64,000 bases of DNA from CALBPI01 sp038521865 (GTDB taxonomy: Bacteria; Pseudomonadota; Gammaproteobacteria; Steroidobacterales; Woeseiaceae): NCBI GenBank assembly GCA_038521865.1, contig JBCBKO010000001.1, positions 124,001 to 188,000 on the forward strand, in the 5' to 3' direction. The notes under the pieces were generated by a model. The model made no database searches and was not told the DNA's origin. It saw only the letters and a program-made list of their open reading frames with translations. The position numbers and the translations under genes are program-made. Every line of letters starts with the position of its first letter. Positions within the stretch are counted from its first letter, which is position 1. Positions 8,039 to 16,840 of the stretch are shown piece by piece.

Positions 8039-9095
8039 GAAGCCCATGGAACGAGATAAGTTGGTGGGGCTTACAACGCCCCGCGGATGGAAGTTGTTAA
8101 ACGCACGTGAACCTAGCGGGCGCCATACTGGCGGTTGTCATTCGTGGGGGTATGTCGCAGCAAACGACGATGGCGATTTCGCGTTTGTCAAAGCACTAGA
8201 TATGCGTCTCGGACTAGAAAAGGACGGAGATCTTCAGGCGGCGTTGAAGGCACATTCAACCCGAGTTGATCAATTTCGTTACGAATGGGATTTGGCCGAA
8301 AGGTGCACTAGCGCCAGGCTTTCTGGCGTTGTCCAGGCGCTGGAGGAAGGCTACTTCGAAGTCGAGGGAGAGCAGAATCCCGTGCCGTTCTTGGTGTTCG
8401 AGTTGGCGGAAGGAGACTTGCGTGAGCAGTCAGATTTAGAACGACGCTTTGATCTCGCTTTTCGACTTCGGGTACTCCACAAGACCGCTGTCGGTCTTGC
8501 TCAATTGCATGGCATTCGGATAGCACTACAGGACATGAAACCTTCGAACATCATCGTTTTTCGTGATCATGTGACGAAGATTGCCGATTTGGGGAACGCT
8601 CACCACAGAGAAATCACGCGGCCTGGTGTCGATGAGCAAATCGCCGCCGACAAGTATTACGCGCCGCCTGAGCAACTCTATGGCGCGGTGAGAAGCGGAT
8701 GGGAGACACGCAGACTTGCTGCTGATCTCTACTTGCTGGGCAGCATCGCTGTCTTCCTTACGACCGGTGTGGGAATGACACAGTCTCTGAAGACACAACT
8801 TCGAGATGAGCATTGGTGGACAAATTTTGGCGATGAATACGAACAAGTCGTTCCATATCTGCGAGAGGCCATGGACGCAGTACTCGAAGAGGTTCGAGCC
8901 GAGTCCGAAGAGGAGATCGCTGCGGAGATGGTCGAACTGATCGGGTATCTATGTGATCCCGATCCTGACGAGCGAGGCCATCCGAAGAATATAGCGGGGG
9001 CTGGCGGACGTTGCGGACTCGAGCGTTTTGTATCACGGTTTGACCGAATGGCCAGCTATGCGGAGTACAGGTTGCGCCGCGCCAGCTCCAGATGA
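8031..9095 (+). CDS. Hanks-type serine/threonine protein kinase
   Basis: 354 aa from the ATG at 8031, which lies within the end of fic. The kinase core is complete: a Gly-containing ATP loop near 'GGCHSWGYV', the ATP-binding Lys54 in 'AFVKAL', catalytic Asp168 in 'LQDMKPSNIIVF' (the HRD His is replaced by Leu, with D-x-K-P-S-N intact), metal-binding Asp186 in 'IADLGNAH', the APE equivalent in 'YYAPPEQLYG', and 'DLYLLGSIAVFLTTG' for subdomain IX. No transmembrane segment or PASTA repeats are present, so it is a cytoplasmic kinase. Activity is likely. Substrates are unknown, and the Fic and TPR proteins encoded either side are the obvious first suspects. The next gene starts at the ATGA overlap at 9092. 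Confidence 0.9.
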   Translation: MSEKPMERDKLVGLTTPRGWKLLNAREPSGRHTGGCHSWGYVAANDDGDFAFVKALDMRLGLEKDGDLQAALKAHSTRVDQFRYEWDLAERCTSARLSGVVQALEEGYFEVEGEQNPVPFLVFELAEGDLREQSDLERRFDLAFRLRVLHKTAVGLAQLHGIRIALQDMKPSNIIVFRDHVTKIADLGNAHHREITRPGVDEQIAADKYYAPPEQLYGAVRSGWETRRLAADLYLLGSIAVFLTTGVGMTQSLKTQLRDEHWWTNFGDEYEQVVPYLREAMDAVLEEVRAESEEEIAAEMVELIGYLCDPDPDERGHPKNIAGAGGRCGLERFVSRFDRMASYAEYRLRRASSR

Positions 9096-10669
9096 GTGGA
9101 TTCACTGAAGACAGTGATCGCCAGCTCATTCCACGATGGCGGTTTATGCGTGACTTCGGTGATGCACCGGAAATTCATGGCGACCCTCGTCATTCTCGGT
9201 CACGGTGGATTAACCTGCAGCACTTGGACGAAAGGCTCGAGGTTTGGCGAGCAGCACCAACGATCGCAACGGCGGCGGATGCGGTGGCATGTGGAATAAC
9301 CTATGACAAATCGGCTGCGGTCGTTGATCCAGCCAAGTATTTGCTCGAGAACTCTGACAGAACACTTCCTCAAGTCGTTCGAATGGCCAGAGCTGCTCTG
9401 CACTTGCCGATTGCGAAGCGCCATATTGATGATGGACAACTTCCCCTCGAATCCCCAAGTGACACGCAAGCACAAGCCATAAGTGTTATCCGAGAGCGGC
9501 GACTTCAATTGAGGCGCAACCCCAAGAATGCGTTGGCGGCAATCGATATGGCGCGGGGCTATGCCATTTTGGGGCAGTCGCAGAAGGCTCTTGATTCGAT
9601 TCGACACTCATTGATAGTGGCTCCGCATCACCGTCTAACACTGCGGACAGGGTCGCGATTCTTTATTCATTCTGGTGATCCGGAGCAAGCACACTACTTG
9701 CTCTCGAAGAGCCCGAGAACTAAGCAGGATCCGTGGCTGATGGCGACGGAAATAGCAATCGCTCCGGCCGCCAATCGGACCTCACAGAACATCAAGCGTG
9801 CACGCATGTTGGTGGAGAGCAAAACGCTTCCGGATGAACAGCTCACTGAGTTGCACAGCGCGCTCGCGACACAGTTTCTCGAGGACGGACGTACAAAAGC
9901 AGCGAAACATGCTTTTGAACGAAGCCTTCTGAAGCCAACTGACAATACTGTTGCTCAGGCGCATTGGGCACGTCGGCACATCCGGTCGCTGTCCCTGTCT
10001 GCTAGTAATATGGGAATTAACCGAGGGTTCGAGGCGAGAGCGCACGGCGCTTACGATGAGAAAAATTGGCTCGCGGCAAAAATGGAAACATCCCGCTGGC
10101 AATTGGATGAGCCGTTTTCCTGTCATCCGGCATCCTTCGGGTCATACCTAGGAGTTACGATTCTGGGGGACTATGAATTTGCTTTGCAGTGCGCAGAGAT
10201 TGGTTTGATGGCAGAGCCCAGGGACGCAACCCTTCTCAATAACAAAGCCGTGGCGCTCGCGTACATGAATGAGACGAAGCAAGCATTCGAAACCTTCCGA
10301 TTGATTCCTACCGAAGATACTGAAAATCATCCGCAGTATGTACACATAGCGACAGCTGGCCTACTGAACTTTCGCGCCGGGTATGTCGAGGAAGGGCGGG
10401 AACACTATCAACGGGCGAGTGATCTAACGCAGGGTAAAGCTAAGTCGCGAGTGTTGCTGCATTGGGCCGGTGAGGAACTCCGTGTTCAATCAGCGGATGC
10501 CCCGAAACTTCGCGAGCTGGCGATAGATCTGCTTAAGAGAACCCAGGACCCTGCGGCAGAACAACTAGAGCGAGTCCTATTGTCGCCCCAGCTCGGTTCG
10601 GCTCAAATGCGCGACGATCAGATGCCCGTTAGCTTGTCAACGCTGTACATACCATCAAAGAGTTCGTAG
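9092..10669 (+). CDS. TPR-like repeat protein of the fic-kinase operon
   Basis: 525 aa; the ATG overlaps the kinase stop (ATGA). The first 100 residues are not repetitive ('RWINLQHLDERLEVWRAAPT'). From about residue 130 the protein is helical with TPR-like spacing: 'LQLRRNPKNALAAIDMARGYAILGQSQKALDSIRHSL', 'LATQFLEDGRTKAAKHAFERSLLKP', 'YEFALQCAEIGLMAEPRDATLLNNKAVALAYMNETKQAFETF' and 'AGLLNFRAGYVEEGREHYQRASDL'. TPR arrays normally bind other proteins, so a scaffold or sensor role for the kinase and Fic enzyme is inferred. There is no signal peptide or membrane segment. It is the last gene of the operon and is followed by a small hairpin and a convergent integrase gene. Confidence 0.75.
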   Translation: MSGFTEDSDRQLIPRWRFMRDFGDAPEIHGDPRHSRSRWINLQHLDERLEVWRAAPTIATAADAVACGITYDKSAAVVDPAKYLLENSDRTLPQVVRMARAALHLPIAKRHIDDGQLPLESPSDTQAQAISVIRERRLQLRRNPKNALAAIDMARGYAILGQSQKALDSIRHSLIVAPHHRLTLRTGSRFFIHSGDPEQAHYLLSKSPRTKQDPWLMATEIAIAPAANRTSQNIKRARMLVESKTLPDEQLTELHSALATQFLEDGRTKAAKHAFERSLLKPTDNTVAQAHWARRHIRSLSLSASNMGINRGFEARAHGAYDEKNWLAAKMETSRWQLDEPFSCHPASFGSYLGVTILGDYEFALQCAEIGLMAEPRDATLLNNKAVALAYMNETKQAFETFRLIPTEDTENHPQYVHIATAGLLNFRAGYVEEGREHYQRASDLTQGKAKSRVLLHWAGEELRVQSADAPKLRELAIDLLKRTQDPAAEQLERVLLSPQLGSAQMRDDQMPVSLSTLYIPSKSS

Positions 10670-10714
10670 CACTCTTGCAAGAAACAAAACTCACATCTCC
10701 TTTCAAGGTGTCTC

Positions 10715-10732
10715 CACAGTAGCCAAACTGTG
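10715..10732. terminator. Small hairpin between convergent genes
   Basis: CACAGT (10715-10720) pairs with ACTGTG (10727-10732) around a 6-base loop, between the stop codons of the TPR gene and the oppositely oriented integrase gene. There is no T-run on either side, so an intrinsic terminator is possible but weak. Confidence 0.3.
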
Positions 10733-10743
10733 TAAGGGGATGC

Positions 10744-11736
10744 CTATGGTTCACGGCGGGCTGCGCCCAACAGCCCTTCACCTGCGTTATCAAGAAATAG
10801 GTCTTCGTCCTTAACGTACCGCCTCAATACATCTAGCGATTTATGTCGCGACTGGTCAGCCATCTTAAAGATACTAGCTCGGTTTTTAGCGGCGCTTGTT
10901 AGAAAGCCGCTCCTGAGGCTGTGTCCAGAATATCTGCTCGAATCTAATCCCGCCTTGTGCGCACGGTCTTTGATCACCATCGCGACCGATTGCGCTGACA
11001 GCCTCGACTCGCCGACCTTATCGCTGCGATACATACGGCGGAAGAGGGCGCCTCGCTCGATCCCGGATACAGTCAGCCAATCCCCAAGCGCCTGCACTGG
11101 ACAGTACGGTGAGCCTACCTGCCGTACGATCCCAATGACTTGTCCTTGTCCCTCCTGATCAGTTTTCGAATGCTTAATGGTCACCTTAACGCCTTCCTCG
11201 CGCTCCTCAAGATTCCAGGAATCTAGACCGACGAGTTCTGATCGCCGAAAAGCCCCGGCGAATCCAAAGAGGAGGAGGGCGCGATCGCGAAGACCCTTGG
11301 CCGTCTCCGGCTCAATTGCATCGACCATCTTCTTGATCTCCTCGTCAATCGCCGGCTGTTTCTTTGCCGCTGGCTTGCCCCAGTCGCGCCGGATCCCACG
11401 CATCACCTCAGTGACTTGGATGGTGTTGTGTGGCGACGGGTGATTTGCCCCGAGGTGCACCAATCGGATCGCCGCCAGGCGCCGGGTCAACGTCGATGGA
11501 CTCAGGCCGCTTGTGGCCTGGCTCGCGACGAACATGGCAACAGTTTCAGAATCAGCCGGTAGCGGCCGAAGCGCTACGGTTGCACACCAGGCTTCGAACA
11601 GTGCCCAATCGCTCTTGTAGGCCCGCCAAGTTGCATCAGCACGGCTCTTCTTTGCATAGCGACGAGCCTCGGTGAACGCACGTTCGCGCTCAATTCGGGT
11701 CAGGGCGGTGCTAGCAGCTGTTACAGAACTAACCAT
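10744..11736 (-). CDS. Tyrosine recombinase / integrase
   Basis: 330 aa. The N-terminal SAM-like DNA-binding domain covers about 20-110 ('YAKKSRADATWRAYKSDWALFEAWC'). The catalytic domain carries the conserved set: Arg in 'GAFRRSELVGL', HxxR in 'SGHSLRSGFLTSA', the second His in 'QSRHKSLDVL' and the nucleophile Tyr in 'RRYVKDEDLF'. It resembles phage and transposon XerC/D-like recombinases; I do not see the extra helix that marks integron integrases. It converges on the fic-kinase-TPR operon, so it may mobilise that operon. An 11-bp palindrome ATTAC-a-GTAAT lies just upstream of its start, near 11753. Confidence 0.9.
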   Translation of the reverse strand: MVSSVTAASTALTRIERERAFTEARRYAKKSRADATWRAYKSDWALFEAWCATVALRPLPADSETVAMFVASQATSGLSPSTLTRRLAAIRLVHLGANHPSPHNTIQVTEVMRGIRRDWGKPAAKKQPAIDEEIKKMVDAIEPETAKGLRDRALLLFGFAGAFRRSELVGLDSWNLEEREEGVKVTIKHSKTDQEGQGQVIGIVRQVGSPYCPVQALGDWLTVSGIERGALFRRMYRSDKVGESRLSAQSVAMVIKDRAHKAGLDSSRYSGHSLRSGFLTSAAKNRASIFKMADQSRHKSLDVLRRYVKDEDLFLDNAGEGLLGAARREP

Positions 11737-11907
11737 ACCCAGAGTCTAATGCATTACAGTAATATATAACTAGCGGGAATTGAGATTATCGTTAGTAATA
11801 GAAATTGCCGCCAGTTGAGGATGTCTTGACTAACCACTTCGGTACTGCCCCTTAAGCTCAAAAACTGCTCGAGCGATGAAAATGGAGTTCTGCGCCAAAC
11901 TCCAATC
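11737..11907. other. AT-rich upstream region of the integrase
   Basis: No gene is seen. The region is AT-rich close to the integrase start, contains ATTACAGTAAT (about 11753-11763), and probably holds the integrase promoter and possibly a recombination site. I cannot define att boundaries from this window. Confidence 0.35.
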
Positions 11908-11978
11908 ATCGGATTCTAAGTATTGGATTCCACACATTGGATTCCGGTTTTCGGATTCCGACAATCGGAATTCCTGTT
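11908..11978. repeat. Five 14-bp tandem repeats with a GGATTC core
   Basis: GGATTC or GGAATTCC cores begin at 11911, 11925, 11939, 11953 and 11967, an exact 14-bp period. The units read roughly ATYGGATTCCNNNN. Degenerate copies with 14-16 bp spacing, built on GGAA, CCGG and ACCG, continue to about 12112. Because 14 is not a multiple of three, the repeat is not a coding repeat. A 101-codon frame through it (11937-12242) is probably a by-product. It lies just upstream of a tyrosine integrase gene, so an accessory protein-binding array is one possibility. Confidence 0.7.
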
Positions 11979-12312
11979 ACCGAAAATGCGGGCACCGGCC
12001 TTGAGGTTTCCGCAACGACGGGAACCGACATCTCAAGAACCGCCATAACGGGAACAGTCGTCACGGAAATCCATTACACCGGAATCTATGAATCCGGTGT
12101 CGGCTTGCCAACGACCAGACGTATGCGGTCGCAAATTTGTAGTTGGTCCTTGGTCGAGAGCCTGATGCGAGTACGAGAACCTCAGGCGCCTAAGCGATGG
12201 TGTTCGCCGTCAGGGTTTCACCCCGTTACCACGGACGGTTGAGTTAGGGATGATTTCCTCTATTCGACCCACTGGCACGCGCGTCGAAGGAGGTTCCATG
12301 AATGAGTTGCTG

Positions 12313-12720
12313 TTAGCGGCCTACTAAAACGTATGGTTTCAATTCGCCGGTTGCTGGGTTCGGTATTTCCAAAATCCCATGCCAAAGTTTTGCCTCGATA
12401 ATTTCTGGTTCAGCCCCGTCGGCCGTCAAAACCAAACTAACGTTTCCTGATTCGCTAACAGACCAACTTACTTTACCGTCCAAGACAATTGCTGGCTCCG
12501 TTCTGTACGCAATAAGCGTTGCTTTTCCATCGTCTTTGAAGTCATACGCGACAAGCAGAAGCCGATCAGGATGGTCAGGATGAGCAACGACGGAAACTGC
12601 AAGGCGCCCCGCCAGACTCTGTTCAACGTTTTGGCTGATCGCAATTGAGGAAGTATAGGCTCCGAGTACCAGAATGCTGATAAGCACGAGAACTGAGAAC
12701 CAAATGTTTTTCGAATTCAT
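12313..12720 (-). CDS. Hypothetical membrane-anchored or exported protein, 135 aa
   Basis: The N-terminus 'NSKNIWFSVLVLISILVLGAY' is a lysine followed by a strong hydrophobic helix (about 6-24), either an uncleaved anchor or a signal peptide. The remaining 110 residues are predicted beta-rich and outside the membrane ('LAVSVVAHPDHPDRLLLVAYDF', 'VSWSVSESGNVSLVLTADG'). No family recognised. The gene diverges from the small HTH gene at 12775 with about 55 bp between starts, so the two may share a control region. Confidence 0.6.
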   Translation of the reverse strand: MNSKNIWFSVLVLISILVLGAYTSSIAISQNVEQSLAGRLAVSVVAHPDHPDRLLLVAYDFKDDGKATLIAYRTEPAIVLDGKVSWSVSESGNVSLVLTADGAEPEIIEAKLWHGILEIPNPATGELKPYVLVGR

Positions 12721-12774
12721 TAATGCTACTCATCGTCTGTCGACTCATCGTCATCATAACTCAAGTATTTGGGT

Positions 12775-12993
12775 ATGGAAGCGCGTCCTACCAGCCGAGC
12801 AGTTCTCGCCACGAATTTGCGCGAGCTCAGGCAACTCAATGGCTGGTCACAAGAGGCTTTGGCGGCCAATGCAGGGCTCCATCGAACATACGTTGGGGCT
12901 GTTGAGCGGGAGGAGCGCAACATCAGCGTTGACAACATTGATCGCTTGGCGGCGGCGCTGGGAGTCACGGCAAGCGAGCTGCTCACAAGCTGA
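12775..12993 (+). CDS. Cro/C1-type (XRE) HTH transcriptional regulator
   Basis: 72 aa from the ATG at 12775; a TTG at 12769 is also in frame. The whole protein is one lambda-repressor-like domain: 'LATNLRELRQLNGWSQEALAANAGLHRTYVGAVEREERNISVDNIDRLAAALGV', with the helix-turn-helix at about 23-45. Single-domain XRE proteins of this size occur as restriction-modification controllers or element regulators. No methylase or nuclease lies beside it. It diverges from the 135-aa exported protein gene and may regulate it. Confidence 0.8.
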   Translation: MEARPTSRAVLATNLRELRQLNGWSQEALAANAGLHRTYVGAVEREERNISVDNIDRLAAALGVTASELLTS

Positions 12994-13860
12994 ATTGCCT
13001 GCGTGTTGCGCCCACTTACAGCTAAGTGGAGCGAGCCATTGCTCTTTTGGACGCTCGGGTTGAAAGGCCGCTCGTGACCGTGCTCTTTACCTTGCATGAT
13101 GACGCCGATCATGCTGCCCCTAAAGTCAGAGCATTCGTCGATGGCTCACCAGTGGCGAAATCGCTTGTCATCGCGGCCACAGATCAACGTTCGATCCCAG
13201 TCGCGCTTCTCAAACCGATACACGAACATCGAAATGGGTGCTGTCCGGAATAGCATTGGAAGGGTCAGCATTATTCCTACTGTTAGCGAAGACAGACGGC
13301 GACTGTTCTCCGTGTTCTCAAGGACCAGGCCTAATGGGAGCGGTCCTTTCGCGATCGAATTTGGCAGCTTGGAATAGGTGAGCATCGTGCCGGCAATGCA
13401 GGCGGGCGACTACAAGCACAAGAGCCCCAATAGATTCGGCGTCGAGCGCTGGGCGCCATACCTGATGGTTGAGATGCGCCCAACGCCGTAGCGTATTGAA
13501 TGGTCATCGGCAGCGCTCACGGGCCGGCTTCGTAAAGACCGCGCAACTCGGGCACTTGTAATTTGTATTGCTCTCCAGCAACTGTTGGGAACGGTCATCC
13601 AGTCAAAGACCGATCTTCTGAAGACACATTCCGTTCGATTTCCCTTCTTGTAGTTCTCGTCAGAGACAACTGAAAACCAGTCGAAAATAAATGTTTTTGA
13701 GAAACATTTACTGATTGGCGGGTAAACCTTCGAATCTAAATAAACTGACTATATACAGACTGGTCGCATGACGACGGCTGAGCGAAAAACAAGGACAGAC
13801 TCGGATACCGGAATGGCGCGTTTCGTTGTCTGAAAAATCGACTGCGTATAGGAGTCAGAT
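12994..13860. other. Gene-poor stretch before the recombinase module
   Basis: Most of this 870 bp shows no convincing gene. A 79-codon minus-strand frame (13146-13385) is listed separately at low confidence. A perfect 9-bp inverted repeat, TAAATGTTT (13688-13696) and AAACATTTA (13702-13710) around TTGAG, lies about 150 bp upstream of the first recombinase-module gene and may be an operator or recombination arm site. Confidence 0.4.
13146..13385 (-). CDS. Possible small protein or gene remnant, 79 aa
   Basis: The minus-strand frame starts with ATG at 13385. The middle, 'LSSLTVGIMLTLPMLF', is hydrophobic and could be one membrane helix, followed by a charged tail 'YRFEKRDWDRTLICGRDDKRFRHW'. 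There is no clear ribosome binding site and no family match in my memory. It may be a remnant left by element insertion. Confidence 0.25.
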   Translation of the reverse strand: MLTYSKLPNSIAKGPLPLGLVLENTENSRRLSSLTVGIMLTLPMLFRTAPISMFVYRFEKRDWDRTLICGRDDKRFRHW

Positions 13861-14571
13861 ATGAAAAGTGATTGGAAATTTACGGAAATGACCGTAATCC
13901 CGAAGGTTGCCGTGAACGCAGTCAGGACGGAGATCAAGGTCGAGAAGATACCAGCAATTCAGAGTTTAGCTGGATCCGCGGGCACCGGGAATACGCCAGA
14001 GGGAGGGACGTTTTGCCCAACAGAAACTCTCTTTGTGCTCGAGAATGAAAATGGTAATTACGAGGTTCTGAACGATCTTCGTCGGATACAGCCCGAGTTA
14101 ACTCGAGTAGCGGCTGAGACCGTCGAGGTGATTCTGATTGACCGAAAGAGTTTCGAAATGTCCAAGGAAGATGAAGCACTGTTTCGGGAGTTTTTGCTTC
14201 GGGTCGTACCCCGTCGGTCAGTTGGCGATAATTCAGGGATCGCACAAATCGCCCATCAAGGGTATCTGGATCGCTTTCACCCTTTCTACGGCACCGAGAA
14301 AAGTGTCGCCGGGAAGTTTACATCTGTGTCTGCAATGTTCGTGGATGGTCAACTAAAGCGTTCTACGTTCCACAGGCAATGCGGTGAGCGCGACAAACCA
14401 TTCAAGAAAACGATCAGGAACGTGACGCAGCAGGCAAGACGTAGGAAGCAAAAAGAGACAGAGAGCAGAGACAAAAAAGAGGAGAAGCGTAGGGAGAAAG
14501 AAGCGGCAATAGACGACGCGCAGAACACGGAACGCGAGAAGAAGCAACGTGTACTCTTCGATGAGGACTAA
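13861..14571 (+). CDS. First protein of a recombinase trio, unknown function, 236 aa
   Basis: The body (1-180) shows no recognisable enzyme motif; an HRQCGERDKPFKKTIRN segment precedes the tail. The last 50 residues are extremely charged ('RRRKQKETESRDKKEEKRREKEAA'), predicted to be a long helix or coiled coil and possibly nucleic-acid binding. The next gene (ATG 14561) starts before this stop codon, so the two are translated together. Small non-catalytic partners in multi-gene tyrosine recombinase elements (for example TnpC of Tn554) are a precedent, but homology is not shown. Confidence 0.6.
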   Translation: MKSDWKFTEMTVIPKVAVNAVRTEIKVEKIPAIQSLAGSAGTGNTPEGGTFCPTETLFVLENENGNYEVLNDLRRIQPELTRVAAETVEVILIDRKSFEMSKEDEALFREFLLRVVPRRSVGDNSGIAQIAHQGYLDRFHPFYGTEKSVAGKFTSVSAMFVDGQLKRSTFHRQCGERDKPFKKTIRNVTQQARRRKQKETESRDKKEEKRREKEAAIDDAQNTEREKKQRVLFDED

Positions 14572-16840
14572 GGCGCCGTCCGCCGCGATCAGGCCCGATA
14601 AGGTTGTGGCGGCAATCGCGGATTTGCTCGCTACTGGACGTATGTCAGACGCAGACAGTAAGGTAATCGGGAAAGTGCTCGACGTTACGCTACCACCGCC
14701 TGATGCCTCTGTGATCGAGAAGGCAACGAAAACGCTAGTCGAAGCGCAGATATTCCCTGAACAGACTTTGCTTATTGTCGGGGATGTGCTGTCAAAGTCA
14801 GGCCTGCCGGTGGTTGCAGTGCGATTCTCGGATGTCGCATATCCGGTACCGAAAGCGATCGACGTTATCGCGAACAAAGGCGATACAGATGAGGATGAAC
14901 GTCGGCAGGCATTGAAGATTCTTTGCGGTCTCCTGAGTAGTGTCGCACCGAGGGAGCAGTTCTCAGGTGTGATGTTTCACAAACACATCATCGCGTTCCG
15001 CGATACGGTGGTTTTGTATTGGGATTCGAAATCCTCTGCAGAACAAGAGAACGTCCGGAATGATTCGTCGTTTGAAGATCATCTGCTCGAATTTATTCAG
15101 GACTCCTTGGAGGAATCTGTTCTTAGCGAGACTATGGTGGGCAAGTTGCGGCACTGCAGTCAGCTGCTTGACGGCGAGCTGATGCTGGGGGGTGCTGCGC
15201 CTCGTGCCACTAGTGGGAAGCGCCAGTCGAAACTTTTTCTCGAGGAGGTAGAGCTCTCGGAGAATGTCGCGACTGGGTCTTATAAGTCTATCGCAACGCC
15301 ATCCGCAAACGTGCGCGAGATCTGTTCAGAAGATGGAAAAACATCGCTAACGATAGAGCCTTCTTTGTCTGCCACAGCAAAAGACGTGGTCGGCGTTTCC
15401 CGCCGCGTACGAGATGGAACGGCTCGCCGAAGTATCCGGGCGGCCTCGGACATGTCGACATGCAGCCTTGTGACCTTCACAGGCTACTTGGCTTTTGCCC
15501 ACGGAAATGCCGAGAAAAATGCCTATGCCTTGATTTGGCTCTCGGGTATTTGCGGCATCGATTGTGAGCGTTCATTTGTCAGCAAGTGCTCGCAGAAGGA
15601 GCGCCCCAAAAACGACGCTGTTTTTGTTGATGTGAAGGCGTCGACGATCGAGTACCGCGTCCTTCGCCGAAAGCAAAAGGGCGAGCGAGATTCATGGGAG
15701 TCGTGTGGTATTAACGTCCTTCCGATACCGAGGATGGTATGTGGTGGGCTTGAAGTCTGTTTCGACGACGAAGTTAGGCGAGATGCCATCAATAGTGCAA
15801 ACGGCCTAGCGAAAAAATTCGGTGTCAGTTTCGGCGGTGTGACACCAACTCTCAGACGGCTTAGAGCTTCCGCGAAGACTCACTTCTCGATTCTAGGATT
15901 TTCAGAGCTGCAGTTTAGTGCCGTCGCGGGGCAGATTTCGCGCGGCGTCCGGGCACCAAGTCATTATTACCACGAGTCGGTAAGCGGCACGCAATCACGT
16001 TTCAGGGAGACCTACGAGTCAGCCAAATCGACCTGGGGCATCGAGTTGCCGAATCTTCCCCTGTCCTGCGCTCGGCCGAAAGGTCGAATGAACTACCTGT
16101 TCAGCTTGCCGTGTGAGCCGGTCAACACTGTGGGGAAAGTCTTGGGCGTCTTGGCTTCCGAATATGCGGCTAGGGTGAGCATGACCGAGTCTACTAGCGG
16201 TCGATCTCAGCTTGAAGCGTCGATCCAAGCCGCTAATTGTTTTTCACTCATGCTGTACATGTTCCAAGAGTTGGCGGCGGGGCTCCGACCAGTTGGCGCC
16301 GTAGCACAACTGACGCACGCGCGATCGGTTGCTGGCTGCATGACGGCTGACAAGGGGTCCAGAGCATTTTCGGAACGTTCGTTCTCACCTTTGCCGCTCT
16401 TTCTCGAGCACTTGCATCAGGTTGGACGGAACAACCACGAGGCGCTTGCCCACAGGGCGGCATGTTTTGGTTTAAGCCTGGGTGATTTGGAGCGAGTATC
16501 TTCTCTTGCTTGTCTATATGAGGTAGATGCTGCAAACGCCTGCTTGATAAGGCAGCGGATCAAAGGCCAATCCTATCGGCGGGAACTGACCGGTATCCCT
16601 AATATTGTCGAGGTAAGTCGCGAGAAAAATTGGCTTCGGCGTACGATCGCACAAACGATTTATCAGGTGATCCCGCAATGGCAGGCGGATGAGTTCCTGG
16701 GTCATCGACGGTTTGGCCGAGAACCGACTGGGTTTTGGTCAACGGCGAGCATTTCTCACATGCAGGACTTGCGCGCATTGCTGCACGAGCGGCTAGTCAG
16801 ACTCCTGCCTCCATCACTACGCCGACCGGTGACACTTTGA
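14561..16840 (+). CDS. Large degenerate tyrosine recombinase-like protein lacking the nucleophile
   Basis: About 759 aa from the ATG at 14561; a GTG at 14549 is also in frame. The first 540 residues are unfamiliar. The C-terminal part fits a tyrosine recombinase catalytic domain: Arg576 in 'AAGLRPVGAV', a Lys in the following beta-hairpin region ('ADKGSRAF'), 'NWLRR' (690-694, in place of HxLRH; Arg693 kept) and 'FLGH' with His715. The residue ten after that His, where the partner protein has its catalytic Tyr, is Phe725. I therefore read it as a catalytically dead or accessory recombinase subunit. It overlaps the next gene's start (TTGA) and the previous gene's stop. Confidence 0.65.
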   Translation: MRTKAPSAAIRPDKVVAAIADLLATGRMSDADSKVIGKVLDVTLPPPDASVIEKATKTLVEAQIFPEQTLLIVGDVLSKSGLPVVAVRFSDVAYPVPKAIDVIANKGDTDEDERRQALKILCGLLSSVAPREQFSGVMFHKHIIAFRDTVVLYWDSKSSAEQENVRNDSSFEDHLLEFIQDSLEESVLSETMVGKLRHCSQLLDGELMLGGAAPRATSGKRQSKLFLEEVELSENVATGSYKSIATPSANVREICSEDGKTSLTIEPSLSATAKDVVGVSRRVRDGTARRSIRAASDMSTCSLVTFTGYLAFAHGNAEKNAYALIWLSGICGIDCERSFVSKCSQKERPKNDAVFVDVKASTIEYRVLRRKQKGERDSWESCGINVLPIPRMVCGGLEVCFDDEVRRDAINSANGLAKKFGVSFGGVTPTLRRLRASAKTHFSILGFSELQFSAVAGQISRGVRAPSHYYHESVSGTQSRFRETYESAKSTWGIELPNLPLSCARPKGRMNYLFSLPCEPVNTVGKVLGVLASEYAARVSMTESTSGRSQLEASIQAANCFSLMLYMFQELAAGLRPVGAVAQLTHARSVAGCMTADKGSRAFSERSFSPLPLFLEHLHQVGRNNHEALAHRAACFGLSLGDLERVSSLACLYEVDAANACLIRQRIKGQSYRRELTGIPNIVEVSREKNWLRRTIAQTIYQVIPQWQADEFLGHRRFGREPTGFWSTASISHMQDLRALLHERLVRLLPPSLRRPVTL

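Noticed and set aside
11937..12242. A 101-codon frame rich in Thr-Gly pairs with a 5-residue rhythm
   Set aside because: It is produced by the 14-16 bp repeats running beneath it; the period is not a multiple of three, the start is TTG without a ribosome site, and the second half changes character. More likely a repeat artefact than a pentapeptide-like protein.
13391..13600. Short GC-rich frames suggesting a decayed gene
   Set aside because: The longest piece is about 31 codons (starting at an ATG near 13399) and cannot be joined to neighbours or matched to a family, so I do not call a pseudogene.
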